Source of the DNA: Arthrobacter sp. Hiyo4
Lineage (GTDB): Bacteria; Actinomycetota; Actinomycetes; Actinomycetales; Micrococcaceae
DNA length: 64,000 nucleotides
Assembly: GCA_002370555.1 (NCBI GenBank)
Contig: AP014718.1
Location: 3,348,001-3,412,000, forward strand
Reading direction: 5' to 3'
Positions 37,188 through 46,867 of the stretch are shown piece by piece. Position numbers and translations under genes: made by a program. The stretch's first letter is position 1; each line of letters starts with the position of its first letter. The notes under the pieces are model-generated. The model was not told the origin of the DNA. It did no database searches and saw nothing but the letters and a program-made list of their open reading frames with translations.

Positions 37188-40100
37188 ATGGATGCGATCC
37201 CGGGTGATGTGGACGAGCTGGTTGAGTTCTGGACGTTACTTGATGAGGATCGTGCGCTTCTGAGTGGCAAACGCGGTGCTACTGGGTTGGGTTTCGCTCT
37301 GCTGTTGAAGCACTACAGCCGATATGGCCGGTTCCCGCGGGGGCGTTCGAACGTGCCGGACGCTGTGGTGAGGTTCGTCGGCCGCCAGCTCGGCGTGGAT
37401 AGTTCAGAGCTGAATCTTTACGAGTGGTCTGGAAGGACGATCGAGTATCACCGCGCTCAGATCCGCACTCATCTGGGGTTCCGGGTCGCAACGGTCGATG
37501 ATCAGGAAAAGCTCACGTCCTGGCTGGCGGCCAATGTGGCCCATGACGAGCGCCGGCTTGAACTTGTCCGTGAGGAGTTACTGGCCCGGTTCAGGACTGA
37601 ACGAATCGAGCCTCCTACTTCCGGCCGTTTGTTGCGGATGGTTCGTTCGGCGTTGCGCACGGCTGCGCATAACTGGGCGCAACGGATCTCAGAGCGGCTG
37701 GACGAACCGACGTCGGGTCGGCTGCTGAATCTGATCGTCGTCGAGGAGGGCGGGCCGGAGACCGATGGCAGCGAGGGGGCGAACGAACCCGATACCGTTC
37801 TGGGGTTGATCAAGTTGAGGTGTACTACTGATGTGAGACACAGTTTGAAAGGATTGTGCCCATGTCTGCTCGACCTACCTATTCCGATGAGTTCAAGGCT
37901 GATGCCGTGTCGTTGGTGATTTCCTCGGGACGTTCGCCGGCCTCTGTTGCGCCGGAACTGGGATTTCCGTGACTGCCCTGAAGCGGTGGGTGCGGCTGCA
38001 TAACGAGAGCCAATCGGAGGGCGGGGGCAAACCGGATGATCCGGTGGATCCGGCGAAATACAAGGCTTTGGAAGCTCGGCTGCGTGAAGTCGAGAGGGAA
38101 AATGACTTCCTAAAAAAAGTTTCGGCGTTCTTCGCCAGAGAACAACGGTAGAGGATCTTTACCGCTTTGTTCAGGTGAAGAACGCGCAATTCCCTGTCCA
38201 GTGGATGTGCCGGCAGCTGGGTATTCCCAGGGCCTCGTACTACCGGTGGCTGGCCGCTGTCGAGTCTCCGACGGCGACCCGGCATCGGGAGCTGACAGAG
38301 CATGTGAAGATCATGTTCGATTCTTCGGACGGAATTTTCGGGCACCGCATGGTCCATTCGAAACTTGCCGCCGCCGGCATCGAGGTATCGGTGGGGACCG
38401 TGGCGGTCATCATGGCGGAGAACGGCTGGGCCGCGAAACGGATGCGGGCGTTCAAGCGGACGACGATTCCCTCGGATCCGGACAAGGTCTTCGCGGACCT
38501 CATCGGCCGGGACTTCACCTCCGACACCCCGGGAACCCGTCTGGTCGGAGACATCACGTACCTGCGCACCGGTGAGGGCTGGCTCTACTTGGCCACCGTC
38601 ATTGATCTGTGCACGCGCATGGTCGTCGGTTGGGCGATGGCTGACCACATGCGCGCCTCGCTCACTACCGGCGCGCTGAAGATGGCCAGGGACCGCGGTT
38701 ATCTGCACCCTGGAGCAATTTTCCACAGCGACAGAGGAACGCAGTACACCTCCCGGGAAATGAGCGCCTGGTGCACGGGTAACGGCATCCGACAGTCCAT
38801 GGGAGCCACCGGAGTGTGCTGGGACAATGCAGTGGCCGAATCGGCGTTCTCATCCCTGAAAAATGAGTTCTACCACCACCACAGCTTCACCACCCGCCAG
38901 GAGGCCCGGCGCGGAGTGATGAAGTACATCGAAGTGTTCTACAACCGCTGGCGACCCCACAGCAACAATGACGGCCTGCCGCCAGCCACCGCAATGGCGA
39001 ACTTCAGGCCCACCAGGCAGCCGCTTCCCGCGGCTGCCTAACCAAAAAGAAACTACGCGACTGTCTCACATCCTTGACACACCTCAAGTCGATGCCAGGA
39101 AATGTGAGCCTGGCATCGATGATGACGGAGATCGGCAAACTTCAAGCGGTCCGGGCTGTAGGTCTGCCCGCCGGGTTGTTCACTGACGTGGCACCGAAAG
39201 TTTTGGACGAATGGCGAGCCAGGGCTTCCGTCGAGGCACCATCACATCTACGACGGCATGCCAAACCACTGATGCTTACTTTACTGGCTGCGTTAGTGCA
39301 CCAACGTGAGCGGGAGATCACCGACACACTGGTGGAATTGCTCATTGCTACGGTCCACCGCATCGGCGCCCGTGCTGAGCGGAAAGTGACTGCCGAGTTG
39401 ATCAATGCCGTTAAACGGGTCTCGGGCAAAGAGAGCATTCTCTTCTCGATCGCAAAAGCGGCACTCGAGAAGCCTGACGATGCGGTGCGGTCCGTGGTTT
39501 TCCCGGCTGTTACTGGCGGTGAGCAGACGTTGCGGGAGCTGGTTCACGAGTTCAAAACGAAGGGCCCGGTGTATCGGCGCACGGTGCAGACCACGTTGAG
39601 ATCGTCCTACACCGGCCACTATCGGCGCGGACTGATGGCTCTGCTGGAGGTCCTCGAGTTCAGGAGCAATAACACAGCACACCGCCCGGTAATCGATGCG
39701 TTGGCATTGATCGGACGGCACGCCAACACCAGAAACCTCACATACTTTCCAGTTGGGGAGAGCGTGCCTGCCCACCGCGGCGCCGCCGGTGACTGGGCTG
39801 ACCTGGTTTACAAGACAGACACCCGCGGCAGGCACCGCGTGGCCCGGCTGGTGTATGAGGTAGTCACATTCCAGGCGTTGCGGGAACAACTGCGCTGCAG
39901 GGAAATTTGGGTCGTCGGTGCCTGTTCCTGGCGCAACCCCGATGATGACCTGCCCCATGATTTCGACGCCCGCCGGACTGAAAACTATCGGGAGCTGCGC
40001 AAGCCGCTGGATCCCACCGCATTCATTGAGGATCTGCGAAATGAGATGAGCGCCGCGCTGGATGATCTCAACGAGGCGGTTCCAACGCTGGATTGGTTGG

Positions 40101-41475
40101 AAATCACGGACCGTGCCTCGGGGGCAATCAAGCTCACCAAGCACGAGGCGGCACCCGAACCACGGACCCTGCGGCGTGTCAAGGCTGAGGTGCAGCGGCG
40201 CTGGGGAACGGTCGCCCTGATTGACATCCTCAAGGAAGCTGTCCTGCGCACCGGATGTCTAAACGAGATCAGCGCAGTCGCAGGCGGCGGCACCCTGCCC
40301 GTCGAGGTCCTGGCCGAGCGGTTGATGCTGGCCATTTACGCCTACGGCACCAACACCGGCATCCGTGCAGTTGCCGCCGGCGGCGGCCACGGACACACCG
40401 AGAATGAAATCCGCTATGTTCGTCGCCGCTACCTCACCACTGACACCGCCCAGGCTGTCGCGATCGGAATCGCCAACGCCACGTTTGCGGCAAGACAACG
40501 GACGCTGTGGGGCGAAGGCTCGACGGCGGTCGCCTCGGACTCGACTCATTTCCGGTCCTACGATCAGAACATTTTCACCGAGTGGCATTCCCGCTACGGT
40601 GGGCGTGGCATCCTGATCTACTGGCATGTCGAACGAGGGTCAATGGTCGTGCACTCCCAAACGCTGCGTGCCTCCGCCTCCGAAGTGCACGCGATGGTCG
40701 AGGGTGCCATCCGGCACGGGACGACGATGAAGGTCGAAGGAAATTACGTCGACACCCATGGCCAGTCCGAGATCGGCTTCGGCATCACCCGCCTGCTTGG
40801 CTTCGACCTGCTACCGAGAATCAAACAAGTCAACAGGATCAAGCTCTACCGACCGGCAACCGGCCAGCCTGACGCCTACCCGTTGCTGACACCGGCTCTC
40901 ACACGGCCGATCCGCTGGGATCTGGTCGAACAGAACTACGACCAGATGATCAAGTACGCGACGGCGATCAAGCACGGCACTGCCTCGACTGAGGCGATCC
41001 TGCGCCGGTTCACTCGATCGGCGTCCCACCCCACTTATCAGGCGATGCTTGAAGTCGGACGCGCGCAGCGCACGATCTTCGTCGCCAAATATCTGCGCCG
41101 GCGTGAACTCCAGCGCGAGATCACCGAAGGATTGAATGTTGTGGAAGCGTTCAACGGCGCCAACTCGGTGATCTACTACGGCAAGGGCGGGAAATAGCGT
41201 CCAACCACACGGAAGAGCAGGAAATGTCCGTGCTGGGCCTGCGGATCCTGCAGGCCGCATTGGTCTACGTGAACACGCTCATGCTTCAAGACGTCCTCGC
41301 CGAAAGCAAATGGGCAGGCACGCTCACCCCCGAAGACCGCCGCGGCCTCACGCCCCTGTTCTGGCAGCACGTGCTGCCCTACGGCGAAGTGAAACTCGAT
41401 ATGACGGCCCGCCTCAGTATCCGAACCACCACCACACCCGACAAACCGACAACCCATCCCGGCGACGGCAAGTAA
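37188..41475 (+). CDS. tnpA: Tn3-family transposase TnpA, split by IS3 copy 2 and one frameshift
   Basis: About 1000 residues when the IS3 insertion (37816-39086 plus one AGT) is removed. The N-terminal part is DUF4158 (LDEDRALLSGKRGATGLGFALLLKHYSRYGRFP), continued after the insertion by the DDE_Tnp_Tn3 core: VASDSTHFRSYDQNIFTEWHSRYGGRGILIYWHVERG and DTHGQSEIGFGITRLLGFDLLPRIK. Joining across the insertion with one AGT gives an unbroken GLIKSMPGNVSLASMM. Near 41195 a G is missing; repair gives GGEIASNHTEEQEMSVLGLRILQAALVYVNTLM, and the tail ends LTPEDRRGLTPLFWQHVLPYG. So without the IS the enzyme would be full length. Confidence 0.9.
37862..38151 (+). CDS. IS3-family transposase OrfA, copy 2, frame broken
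   Basis: Same gene as in copy 1 but with GGG at 37960-37962 where copy 1 has four; this shifts the frame after SVAPELG. Downstream, TALKRWVRLHNESQ and the coil KYKALEARLREVEREN are unchanged, as is the A7 slippery stretch at 38112-38118. Either this copy has lost OrfA function or the base is missing from the consensus. Confidence 0.9.
38175..39041 (+). CDS. IS3-family transposase OrfB, copy 2
   Basis: 288 residues, same translation as copy 1, with D-D-E residues in VGDITYL, FHSDRGT and AESAFSSLK. It begins 24 bases after the orfA stop in a frame open back to the slippery site. It could act in trans with OrfA from copy 1. Confidence 0.95.
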   Translation: MKNAQFPVQWMCRQLGIPRASYYRWLAAVESPTATRHRELTEHVKIMFDSSDGIFGHRMVHSKLAAAGIEVSVGTVAVIMAENGWAAKRMRAFKRTTIPSDPDKVFADLIGRDFTSDTPGTRLVGDITYLRTGEGWLYLATVIDLCTRMVVGWAMADHMRASLTTGALKMARDRGYLHPGAIFHSDRGTQYTSREMSAWCTGNGIRQSMGATGVCWDNAVAESAFSSLKNEFYHHHSFTTRQEARRGVMKYIEVFYNRWRPHSNNDGLPPATAMANFRPTRQPLPAAA

Positions 41476-41491
41476 GAGGACGAAGTAGTGT

Positions 41492-41520
41492 GCTGGTGAC
41501 ATCACCGTTACCAGCACCCC
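41492..41520 (-). repeat. Right terminal inverted repeat of the Tn3-family transposon
   Basis: Read from the outside: GGGGTGCTGGTAACGGTGAT then GTCACCAGC. It lies 16 bases after the tnpA stop and cuts off the end of the histidine kinase gene. Confidence 0.8.
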
Positions 41521-42536
41521 AGGTCCGATCTCGATCCTTCCGCCGGCTGCTGCAGCGATGCGTGAACAAGTTGCCAGACCGAGCCCGGATCCTGGCGGGT
41601 CGCCCTCGCGGTGGAGGCGCACGAGGGGATCCAGGATGCGCTCACGGTCAGCTATGGCGATGTCTTTTCCGTTGTCGATCACGCGGAGGACTGCGCCGTC
41701 CTCGCCGCGGCGACCGGTGATGTGGATGACCGGCGGGACGCCCGGGCGCCTGTAGGCCATGGCGTTGTGGATCAGATTCTGAAGCAGTACCCGCGTCTGG
41801 ACGGGGTCCGCGGTGAATGTCAGGTCGCCGCAGTCGACAGACGCTCCGGAACCATCCAGGGTAACTGCCAAATCCTCCATCACGTCCTTGACCAGCTCGG
41901 CGAGGAAGACCCGCTTCGTGTGGAGGCCTCCGCCGGTTGTTGCGAAGGCGAGGACCTCCTCGACCATGGACAGCATTCTTCGTCCCGTGTTGCCGACAAT
42001 CCTCAAGTACTCCGAGGTCGGTCCGCCGAGGCCTGCTTCGATGTCCATTTCGCATAGTTCCGCGTATCCCAGAATGGAGGTCAGCGGGTTGCGCAGGTCG
42101 TGGCTGATTCGGCCTGCGAACTCCGCGAGAAGGCGGTTGCTGCGCTCGGACTCGGCCAGGGCTTTGCCAGTTGCCGGGAACGGTGTTCGAGGTGCAGGAC
42201 GTCAACGACCTGGGTCGCCAGGATTTCCAAACCCCGGAGCTGTTCATCACTGAGCCGCCCCGTTTCACGGGCGCCAGCGCATAATGTGCCCAGGACAAAT
42301 CCGTCCTCGGTCACAAGGGGTATGGACGCGTAAAACCTGATGCTGCTCCTGCGGCCGTCAACATAGGGGTTGGTGTTGTACCGAGGATCGAGCGAGGCAT
42401 CTTCGAGAACTGTCGGGGCGCCGCTGAGGAAGCCGACGGCGCACATCGAGTCTTCGCGGGCGCACATGTGCGGTTCCATGCCGGCTGCTGCCACCTGGTA
42501 CTGCAGGTCCTCGGTAATGATGTTGATCGCTGTCAC
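41521..42536 (-). pseudogene. GAF-domain sensor histidine kinase, truncated by the Tn3 end
   Basis: GAF domain: AINIITEDLQYQVAAAGMEPH, CAREDSMCAVGFLSG, VLEDASLDPRYNTNPYVDG and RFYASIPLVTEDGFVLGTLCAG. After a frame break near 42170 follows the dimerisation helix with the phospho-acceptor: FAGRISHDLRNPLTSILGYAELCE. The ATPase domain shows the N box LLQNLIHNAMAYRRPG, the G1 box VLRVIDNGKDIA and the G2 box GSGLGLATCSRIAAAAGGRIEIG, and ends at 41520 where the transposon repeat begins; only the last strand is lost. Upstream of the GAF start a stop codon follows at once, so the 5' end is also unclear. No response regulator is nearby. Confidence 0.82.
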
Positions 42537-42570
42537 CGGCTGCCCACAAACCTGGCGGGCCAGTGTTCAT

Positions 42571-42887
42571 TTTCGTTGCGGCAGGGGCGTACCTTCGAGC
42601 CGGTCAGGTAGATGCAGACGGCCCGACCGAGTCGCTCAATTGGCGAAGCTCCGGTCAAATAGCGGTTGACCGGAGCTTCGGACCATTATGCGTCCTGAAA
42701 CCTCGGAATTGGCTGGGAATCGACGGCCGGATGGTGGCTGTGTCCCGGAGTTCCTGGGCCCAAGCTTCTACCGGGCCGATAGCCGGCGCCGTGTATGGCC
42801 AGGGGCCTCTCCGCTCAACTCGACGAGGCGTAGGCACTGTCGCCGACCGACTTCCTCAATCCAACGGCGTACTGGCGGAGGAATGCC
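42571..42887. other. Gap holding a perfect inverted repeat, no gene recognised
   Basis: The only structure seen in this 317-base stretch is the perfect 15-base inverted repeat at 42644-42680, described separately. The rest shows no convincing coding frame. Confidence 0.5.
42644..42680. terminator. Perfect 15-bp hairpin with 7-base loop
   Basis: CGAAGCTCCGGTCAA (42644-42658) is followed by a seven-base loop and its exact reverse complement (42666-42680). The stem is stable enough for a factor-independent terminator but lacks a T-run on either side. It could end transcription from the DUF4193 side before the kinase fragment, or be a protein-binding dyad. Confidence 0.5.
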
Positions 42888-43190
42888 TTAGCCTTCGCAC
42901 TCGATGCAGTATGAGTGGCCGTTGGCTTCCCGGGCGAGTTGGGACCGGTGCCGGACGAGGAAACAGGAGTAGCAGGTGAACTCGTCCGCGGCCTGGGGAA
43001 TGACCTGAACGATGAGCTCCTCGGCGATGATCTCTCCCCCGGGGGTGAGGCCTTCATCGAGTGCGTCGGCTTGGTCCAGTTCATTGACGACGCTGCGGGC
43101 GTCCGGGGCATTGGCTGTCTGTAATGCCTCCAGGGAACGGTCCTGGGATTCCTTGACGTCGGAACGGACTTCGTCGTAATCGGTTGCCAC
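42888..43190 (-). CDS. DUF4193 family protein with zinc-ribbon-like C-terminus
   Basis: 100 residues, intact. MATDYDEVRSDVKESQDRSLEALQ is the family start; the acidic middle leads to EELIVQVIPQAADEFTCYSCFLVRHRSQLAREANGHSYCIECEG, with CYSC and CIEC pairs that should bind zinc. DUF4193 is a small actinobacterial family of unknown function, usually a single-copy core gene next to housekeeping genes. It marks the return to chromosomal backbone right of the transposon zone. Confidence 0.9.
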   Translation of the reverse strand: MATDYDEVRSDVKESQDRSLEALQTANAPDARSVVNELDQADALDEGLTPGGEIIAEELIVQVIPQAADEFTCYSCFLVRHRSQLAREANGHSYCIECEG

Positions 43191-43442
43191 TTTAGGTGAT
43201 TCTCATTTCTGACGTTTCCTGCGATGTTCTTTCTGACGAGACTGCAACGTACACCAATACGCCGTTGTTCCCAGTCAAAGGCCGGAGGACGTCAAGGCCG
43301 CGCGGACCCCCGCCCGCGTCGGTGCATCCCCGCGTCGCCCAAAGCAGGAGCAAAATGCCGCTGCCCAGATAGTGCATACCCCCAACCGGCGACACCTGGC
43401 GGTAGTTTCTGGCAGCGTCCCCGTACTGCCGACCTGCACGGA

Positions 43443-44575
43443 TCAGGGACCGTCTATGCGCTTGCTGCCAAAGGGGAGCGCATTTAGCACAGCATTGCGT
43501 ATCGTGATGCCCGACCGCGTCTTGGGTACAAGAAGGTGCGATGTGATGCCGGCGCCACGTTGTAGCGATCGCACGTGTTTGCGGTGCCTGTGTTCATAGC
43601 CGGCGAAAGCGGCGGTGTGGTCATCCGGATGGGCGACAATCGCGTCGGCGAGGGTCTTGGCTCCCACGATCGCGCTGCTGGATCCTTCACCGAACAGCGA
43701 GATGCAACTCGCCGCGTCACCGAGCAGAACCACGCGGTCTGCAGTCCACCGCGGTACTTCTACGCGGGTGACTGCGTCGAAGTACCTTTCGTCGGACGCG
43801 CCCCATTCCTCGAGCGCGAGCGAGGTGAGCCATCCGCCGCCGGCGTAGGTGGACTCGACGAGGCGTCTGCCTTGTTCCATGTCGCGGTAGTCGAAATCCT
43901 GCTGACCCCGGAAGATGAGTGCGAACCCCGGCTTCCCACCTGCCGGATGGATGGTCAAGGAGGTTCCCGGTTCGTTGTACAGCAGCACGGTACGCGGATC
44001 CTGGATCGGCGCAGGGCCGCGCACGGTGCCCACGAACATGCCGAATGGGCGGGCAAAACGCTCTTCGGGCCGAACGCCAAGCGCCGAACGGTGGAGTGGA
44101 GTCCGTCAGATCCGACGAGCAGATCGAAGCGACGGGAAGGGGTCCGCTGAAATTCGACGTCAATTCCGCCGCCGTCCTGGTGCAAGGCGGTGATCGAGTC
44201 GTCCCGGATAATGAGGCTTGTCTCCTGAGCCTTCTCGAGCAACAGGCCGACGAGTTCATTGCGTGCGACCTCAACCTCCTCGTGGCGGTCGAGGCGTCGG
44301 CGCGTGGGGATCGTGGCCTGTGGCCGCCCGTCGGCGTCGACAAAGACCAAGCGTTCGACACCAGTGGCAGCCGCCTCCAGTGGCGACCAGATACCCATCT
44401 GCCGTGCAATAGCGACCGCTCCTCCGCGTACGTCGATAGGGTTGCCGCTCGATCGTGTGTCGGCCGCTCGTTCCACAACCGTGACCGACCAACCGGCCTT
44501 CGCTAGCCAGTACGCGGCCGTCGAGCCGGCAATGCCACCGCCGGAGACCAGTACGCTGCGAGCCCCATGCCCCAT
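43443..44575 (-). CDS. FAD-dependent monooxygenase (PHBH fold), one frameshift
   Basis: About 377 residues joining two frames near 44025. FAD-binding N-terminus: SVLVSGGGIAGSTAAYWLAKAGWSVTVVERA; middle motif LLVGSDGLHSTVRRLAFG (DG motif, FAD and NADPH); and WTADRVVLLGDAASCISLFGEGSSSAIVGAKTLADAI (GD motif). The layout is that of group A flavin monooxygenases such as TetX or aromatic hydroxylases. The substrate cannot be told; the residues R-x-x-G-N-P-I-D-V-R-G-G after the FAD site are found in uncharacterised antibiotic-modifying-like members. It stands alone on the minus strand. Confidence 0.87.
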
Positions 44576-45120
44576 TCAAGCACTCAACACCAGAGGTAAG
44601 TCCGCATCGCTGGGGATTCCACCTCGGGACCCTTGAACGGGAACACAGGGCTTGCTCTCAAATGCCTCAGTCCTGCTTGTTCCCTATTTTGTTTATCGTC
44701 TTGAGCGTTATTGTTGGAGAACTTACCTGAGAGGTTCCTTGTGACGAGGCTTTGACCATGGACGGGTCGCTTTGACGGTAGCTCTGGCCGAGCCGTCCCC
44801 TCGGACTCCTGCCAGATTCAAATACATGCTAGACGTCCACCGCATCGACCACCGATCCGACGTGGACAAGCCCCGCTGGGCGTGATTGAGGCAGGATTTG
44901 GCTAGAGTCTGAGCTCCCCGGGTATTGGTGTTCGCGCCGAAAGGATTTCAGCGCGGCCCGATCCCAATGTCGTCACCGCCTCGGAGGGACGGAAAAATTG
45001 GCTCCTGCTGCTGCCCTGGGCCAGTACACTCGGCCCCCAACTGGATGCCGACAGATACTTCGTCTCGGCAGCGGTGCTGGTCAAGCAGTGTTGGGCGTTC
45101 TGAAGTCCATCGCCGGTGTC
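44576..45120. other. Intergenic 545 bases, no gene recognised
   Basis: Between the divergent monooxygenase gene and the first long repeat. Open frames are short and have no family match. The base composition is lower in GC around 44690-44760, where the monooxygenase promoter could be, but I cannot name boxes. Confidence 0.4.
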
Positions 45121-45180
45121 GCGGTCGGTTATGTGAGGTGTCTGGGAGGGCGGGCGTCACGGAATGGTTACGGTTTTCGT

Positions 45181-45203
45181 GGAACCCCATCCAGGACGGT
45201 GTT
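45181..45203 (+). promoter_or_regulatory. Possible ECF-sigma promoter of the lipoprotein gene (also in copy 2)
   Basis: GGAAC (45181-45185), 15 bases, GTT (45201-45203), the general pattern of ECF sigma promoters; the same is at 51775-51797. An ECF sigma gene lies 12 kb downstream. The pattern is short and could be chance. Confidence 0.3.
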
Positions 45204-45315
45204 GCCCTCGAAGTACTCCTGACAGAGAAAAACCCGCTCCGCTGAGAAACCGCGACCGCACCACGGCCGCCGCACCGGGTCAGGACCACCCAAAATGACT
45301 TCAAGGAGTACTCCT

Positions 45316-45995
45316 ATGCGCACCTCCCTCAAGACCTTCGCCGGAATCGCCGCCGCCGGTTCGCTCATGTTCTCCCTGGCCGCCTGCAGCCCCTCCAACA
45401 CCGCTTCCCCGGCCCGGCCAGCACGTCCTCGTCCTCTGCCTCTGTGGAGATGCCCAAGCCGCTGGCCTCGATCCCGGCTCTGACCGGAGTGTCCACAGCC
45501 GTCAAACTGGACGCGTCCTTCGGCAAGGCCCTGGAGACCCTGAAGCTCACCCCCGGGGTCGTCGGCACCGCCGCACTCACCGATGGCTCTCTTATCTTCC
45601 CGATCACCGGCGGAAAGGTCGACTACTACGACCCGGCCAAGGAGTACCGCCCCTACGTCCAGGGCCTGATCAGCCACGCCGGCTCCGGCTTCTCCCTCAC
45701 CGCAGGGGACACCAAGGTCGACCTGACCAACTTCACCATCGACCCCGGCACCTCCAAGCTCTACGGTGACGTCGCCGTCAACGGCACCGTCGCGGCCAAA
45801 CAGGCCTACATCTTCAACCTCGACGGCTCCACCCTCAAGCCCCTCGCCAAGTCCGGCGACACCGCCATCCTCGAAGGCACCCGCGTGCTGATCTCCGACA
45901 CCGCCGCAGGGCTGCTGAACAAAACCTTCAAGACTGACGCCGTGAAGGCGGACATGCTCGTCGGCGTCGCCAAGATCACCGTCAACACCAAGTAA
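45316..45995 (+). CDS. Secreted beta-rich lipoprotein, copy 1, one frameshift
   Basis: About 226 residues; AAGGAG precedes the ATG. The signal MRTSLKTFAGIAAAGSLMFSLAAC has the lipid Cys at 24. After a Ser/Ala tether (frame break near 45412, a C missing) comes SIPALTGVSTAVKLDASFGKALETLKLTPGVVGTAAL, then a repeat-like beta domain: SLIFPITGGKVDYY, GLISHAGSGFSLTAGDTKVDLTNFTIDPG, SKLYGDVAVNG, AYIFNLDGSTLKPL, EGTRVLISDTAAGLLNKTF. Proteins with the FPITGG...L-x-N-F-x-I-D pattern occur in actinobacteria and cyanobacteria without known function. It may be a surface partner of the operon that follows. Confidence 0.8.
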
Positions 45996-46040
45996 CACCC
46001 CAACAAAACCCCGCCGGATGAATCAACTGCACCGGCCCGA

Positions 46041-46076
46041 AGTGCCACGGCCCCACCACCGACGGGCCGTGGCACT
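46041..46076 (+). terminator. Perfect 13-bp hairpin after lipoprotein copy 1
   Basis: AGTGCCACGGCCC (46041-46053), ten-base loop, then the exact reverse complement (46064-46076). It lies 46 bases past the stop and is repeated after copy 2 at 52633-52667. A short T-containing stretch follows. It separates the lipoprotein gene from the glycosyltransferase operon. Confidence 0.8.
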
Positions 46077-46141
46077 GTCTCGTTTATCCATTGCGGCGCG
46101 CCTGAGAACGGCTACGACGCCTTGGTCGCTAGCGTTGAAGG

Positions 46142-46867
46142 ATGTCCCAAATGACCGGAGCCGTAGTTGACGTCGTTCTGCCGTGTCTGAACGAGAGGGG
46201 CGCACTGCCCTGGGTACTTTCCCGAATGCCGGTGGGCTACCGGGCCATCGTGGTGGATAACGGTTCAACAGACGGGTCTGCTGAACTCGCCGCCAACTTG
46301 GGAGCCGTGGTCATCCGGGAGGACCGGAGAGGGTTTGGGGCCGCCGCCCACGCCGGACTGCTCGCGGCCACAGCAGAGTTCGTGGCCTTCTGTGACTGCG
46401 ACGGGTCATTGGACCCGTCCGAATTACCGGGACTGTTCGCGTCCGTCATCGATGGCAGCGCGGATCTGGTGCTGGGCAGCCGGCAGCCGCAGCGGGGATC
46501 ATGGCCCTTGCACGCCCGGGCCGCCAATGTTGTGCTGGCGTGGCGGCTCCGGCGCCTGACCGGAGAAAGGGTAACTGATCTCGGACCCATGAGGGCAGCA
46601 CGCCGGGACCGGCTACTCTCTCTCTGCCTAAAGGACCGTCGCAGCGGTTATCCGTTGGAGATGTTCCTCAAGGCGAGCTTGCGCCACTGGCGGATCAGGG
46701 AAGTGCCAGTTGCCTATGCCCCCCGCACCGGAAAATCGAAAGTGACTGGAACGGTCCGCGGGACGCTGACGGCCGTGTGGGATATGTCTGCCCAACTCAG
46801 GGCAGCGTCAGCTGCCTCCTCTTCCGGACCGGTCCGGAAAAGCGCCGGCGGCGGAGACCCGACATGA
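46142..46867 (+). CDS. Family 2 glycosyltransferase (polyprenol-phosphate type)
   Basis: 241 residues, intact. GT-A fold: VDVVLPCLNERGALPWVL, AIVVDNGSTDGSAELAANLGAVVIREDRRGFGAAAHAGL, metal-binding FCDCDGSLDPSEL and LVLGSRQP, then RRSGYPLEMFLKASLRHWRIREVPVAYAPRTGKSKVTGT. The layout is that of DPM1/DolP-glucose synthase-like enzymes without C-terminal membrane helices. It would charge a polyprenyl phosphate with a sugar in the cytoplasm. Its stop overlaps the ATG of the DUF2064 gene. First gene of the operon. Confidence 0.9.
   Translation: MSQMTGAVVDVVLPCLNERGALPWVLSRMPVGYRAIVVDNGSTDGSAELAANLGAVVIREDRRGFGAAAHAGLLAATAEFVAFCDCDGSLDPSELPGLFASVIDGSADLVLGSRQPQRGSWPLHARAANVVLAWRLRRLTGERVTDLGPMRAARRDRLLSLCLKDRRSGYPLEMFLKASLRHWRIREVPVAYAPRTGKSKVTGTVRGTLTAVWDMSAQLRAASAASSSGPVRKSAGGGDPT

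Larger units (their letters stand above)
37816..39086 (+). mobile_element. IS3-family element, copy 2, inside tnpA
   Basis: 1271 bases, plus-strand orientation, one base shorter than copy 1. The same imperfect terminal repeats are present. The target triplet AGT is duplicated on both sides (37813-37815 and 39087-39089). Removing the element and one triplet restores the transposase reading frame, so this is a clean simple insertion. Confidence 0.95.
37110..41520 (+). mobile_element. Tn3-family transposon carrying only tnpA, interrupted by an IS3 element
   Basis: Bounded by inverted repeats of at least 29 bases starting GGGGTG: 37110-37138 and 41492-41520, 27 of 29 positions matching; the resemblance fades over the next bases toward the 38 usual for Tn3. 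Inside is a single long transposase gene, split by IS3 copy 2. There is no resolvase, res site or passenger gene. Bases outside the ends differ (GAATT at left, AGGTC at right), so there is no 5-base target duplication and the two flanks were not originally contiguous. Confidence 0.82.
45121..46083 (+). repeat. 0.96-kb direct repeat, copy 1 (promoter, lipoprotein gene and terminator)
   Basis: Starts GCGGTCGGTTATGTGAGG and ends just after the hairpin following the lipoprotein gene. The second copy is at 51715-52674 in the same orientation. The differences I can see are lengths of C runs and a few bases at the 3' border. Together they bracket the six-gene glycosylation operon, so homologous recombination would delete it as one 6.6-kb unit. 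Confidence 0.92.

Noticed and set aside
43192..43442. Small minus-strand frame before the DUF4193 gene
   Set aside because: Composition and lack of a ribosome site argue against it; nothing is recognised in this gap.
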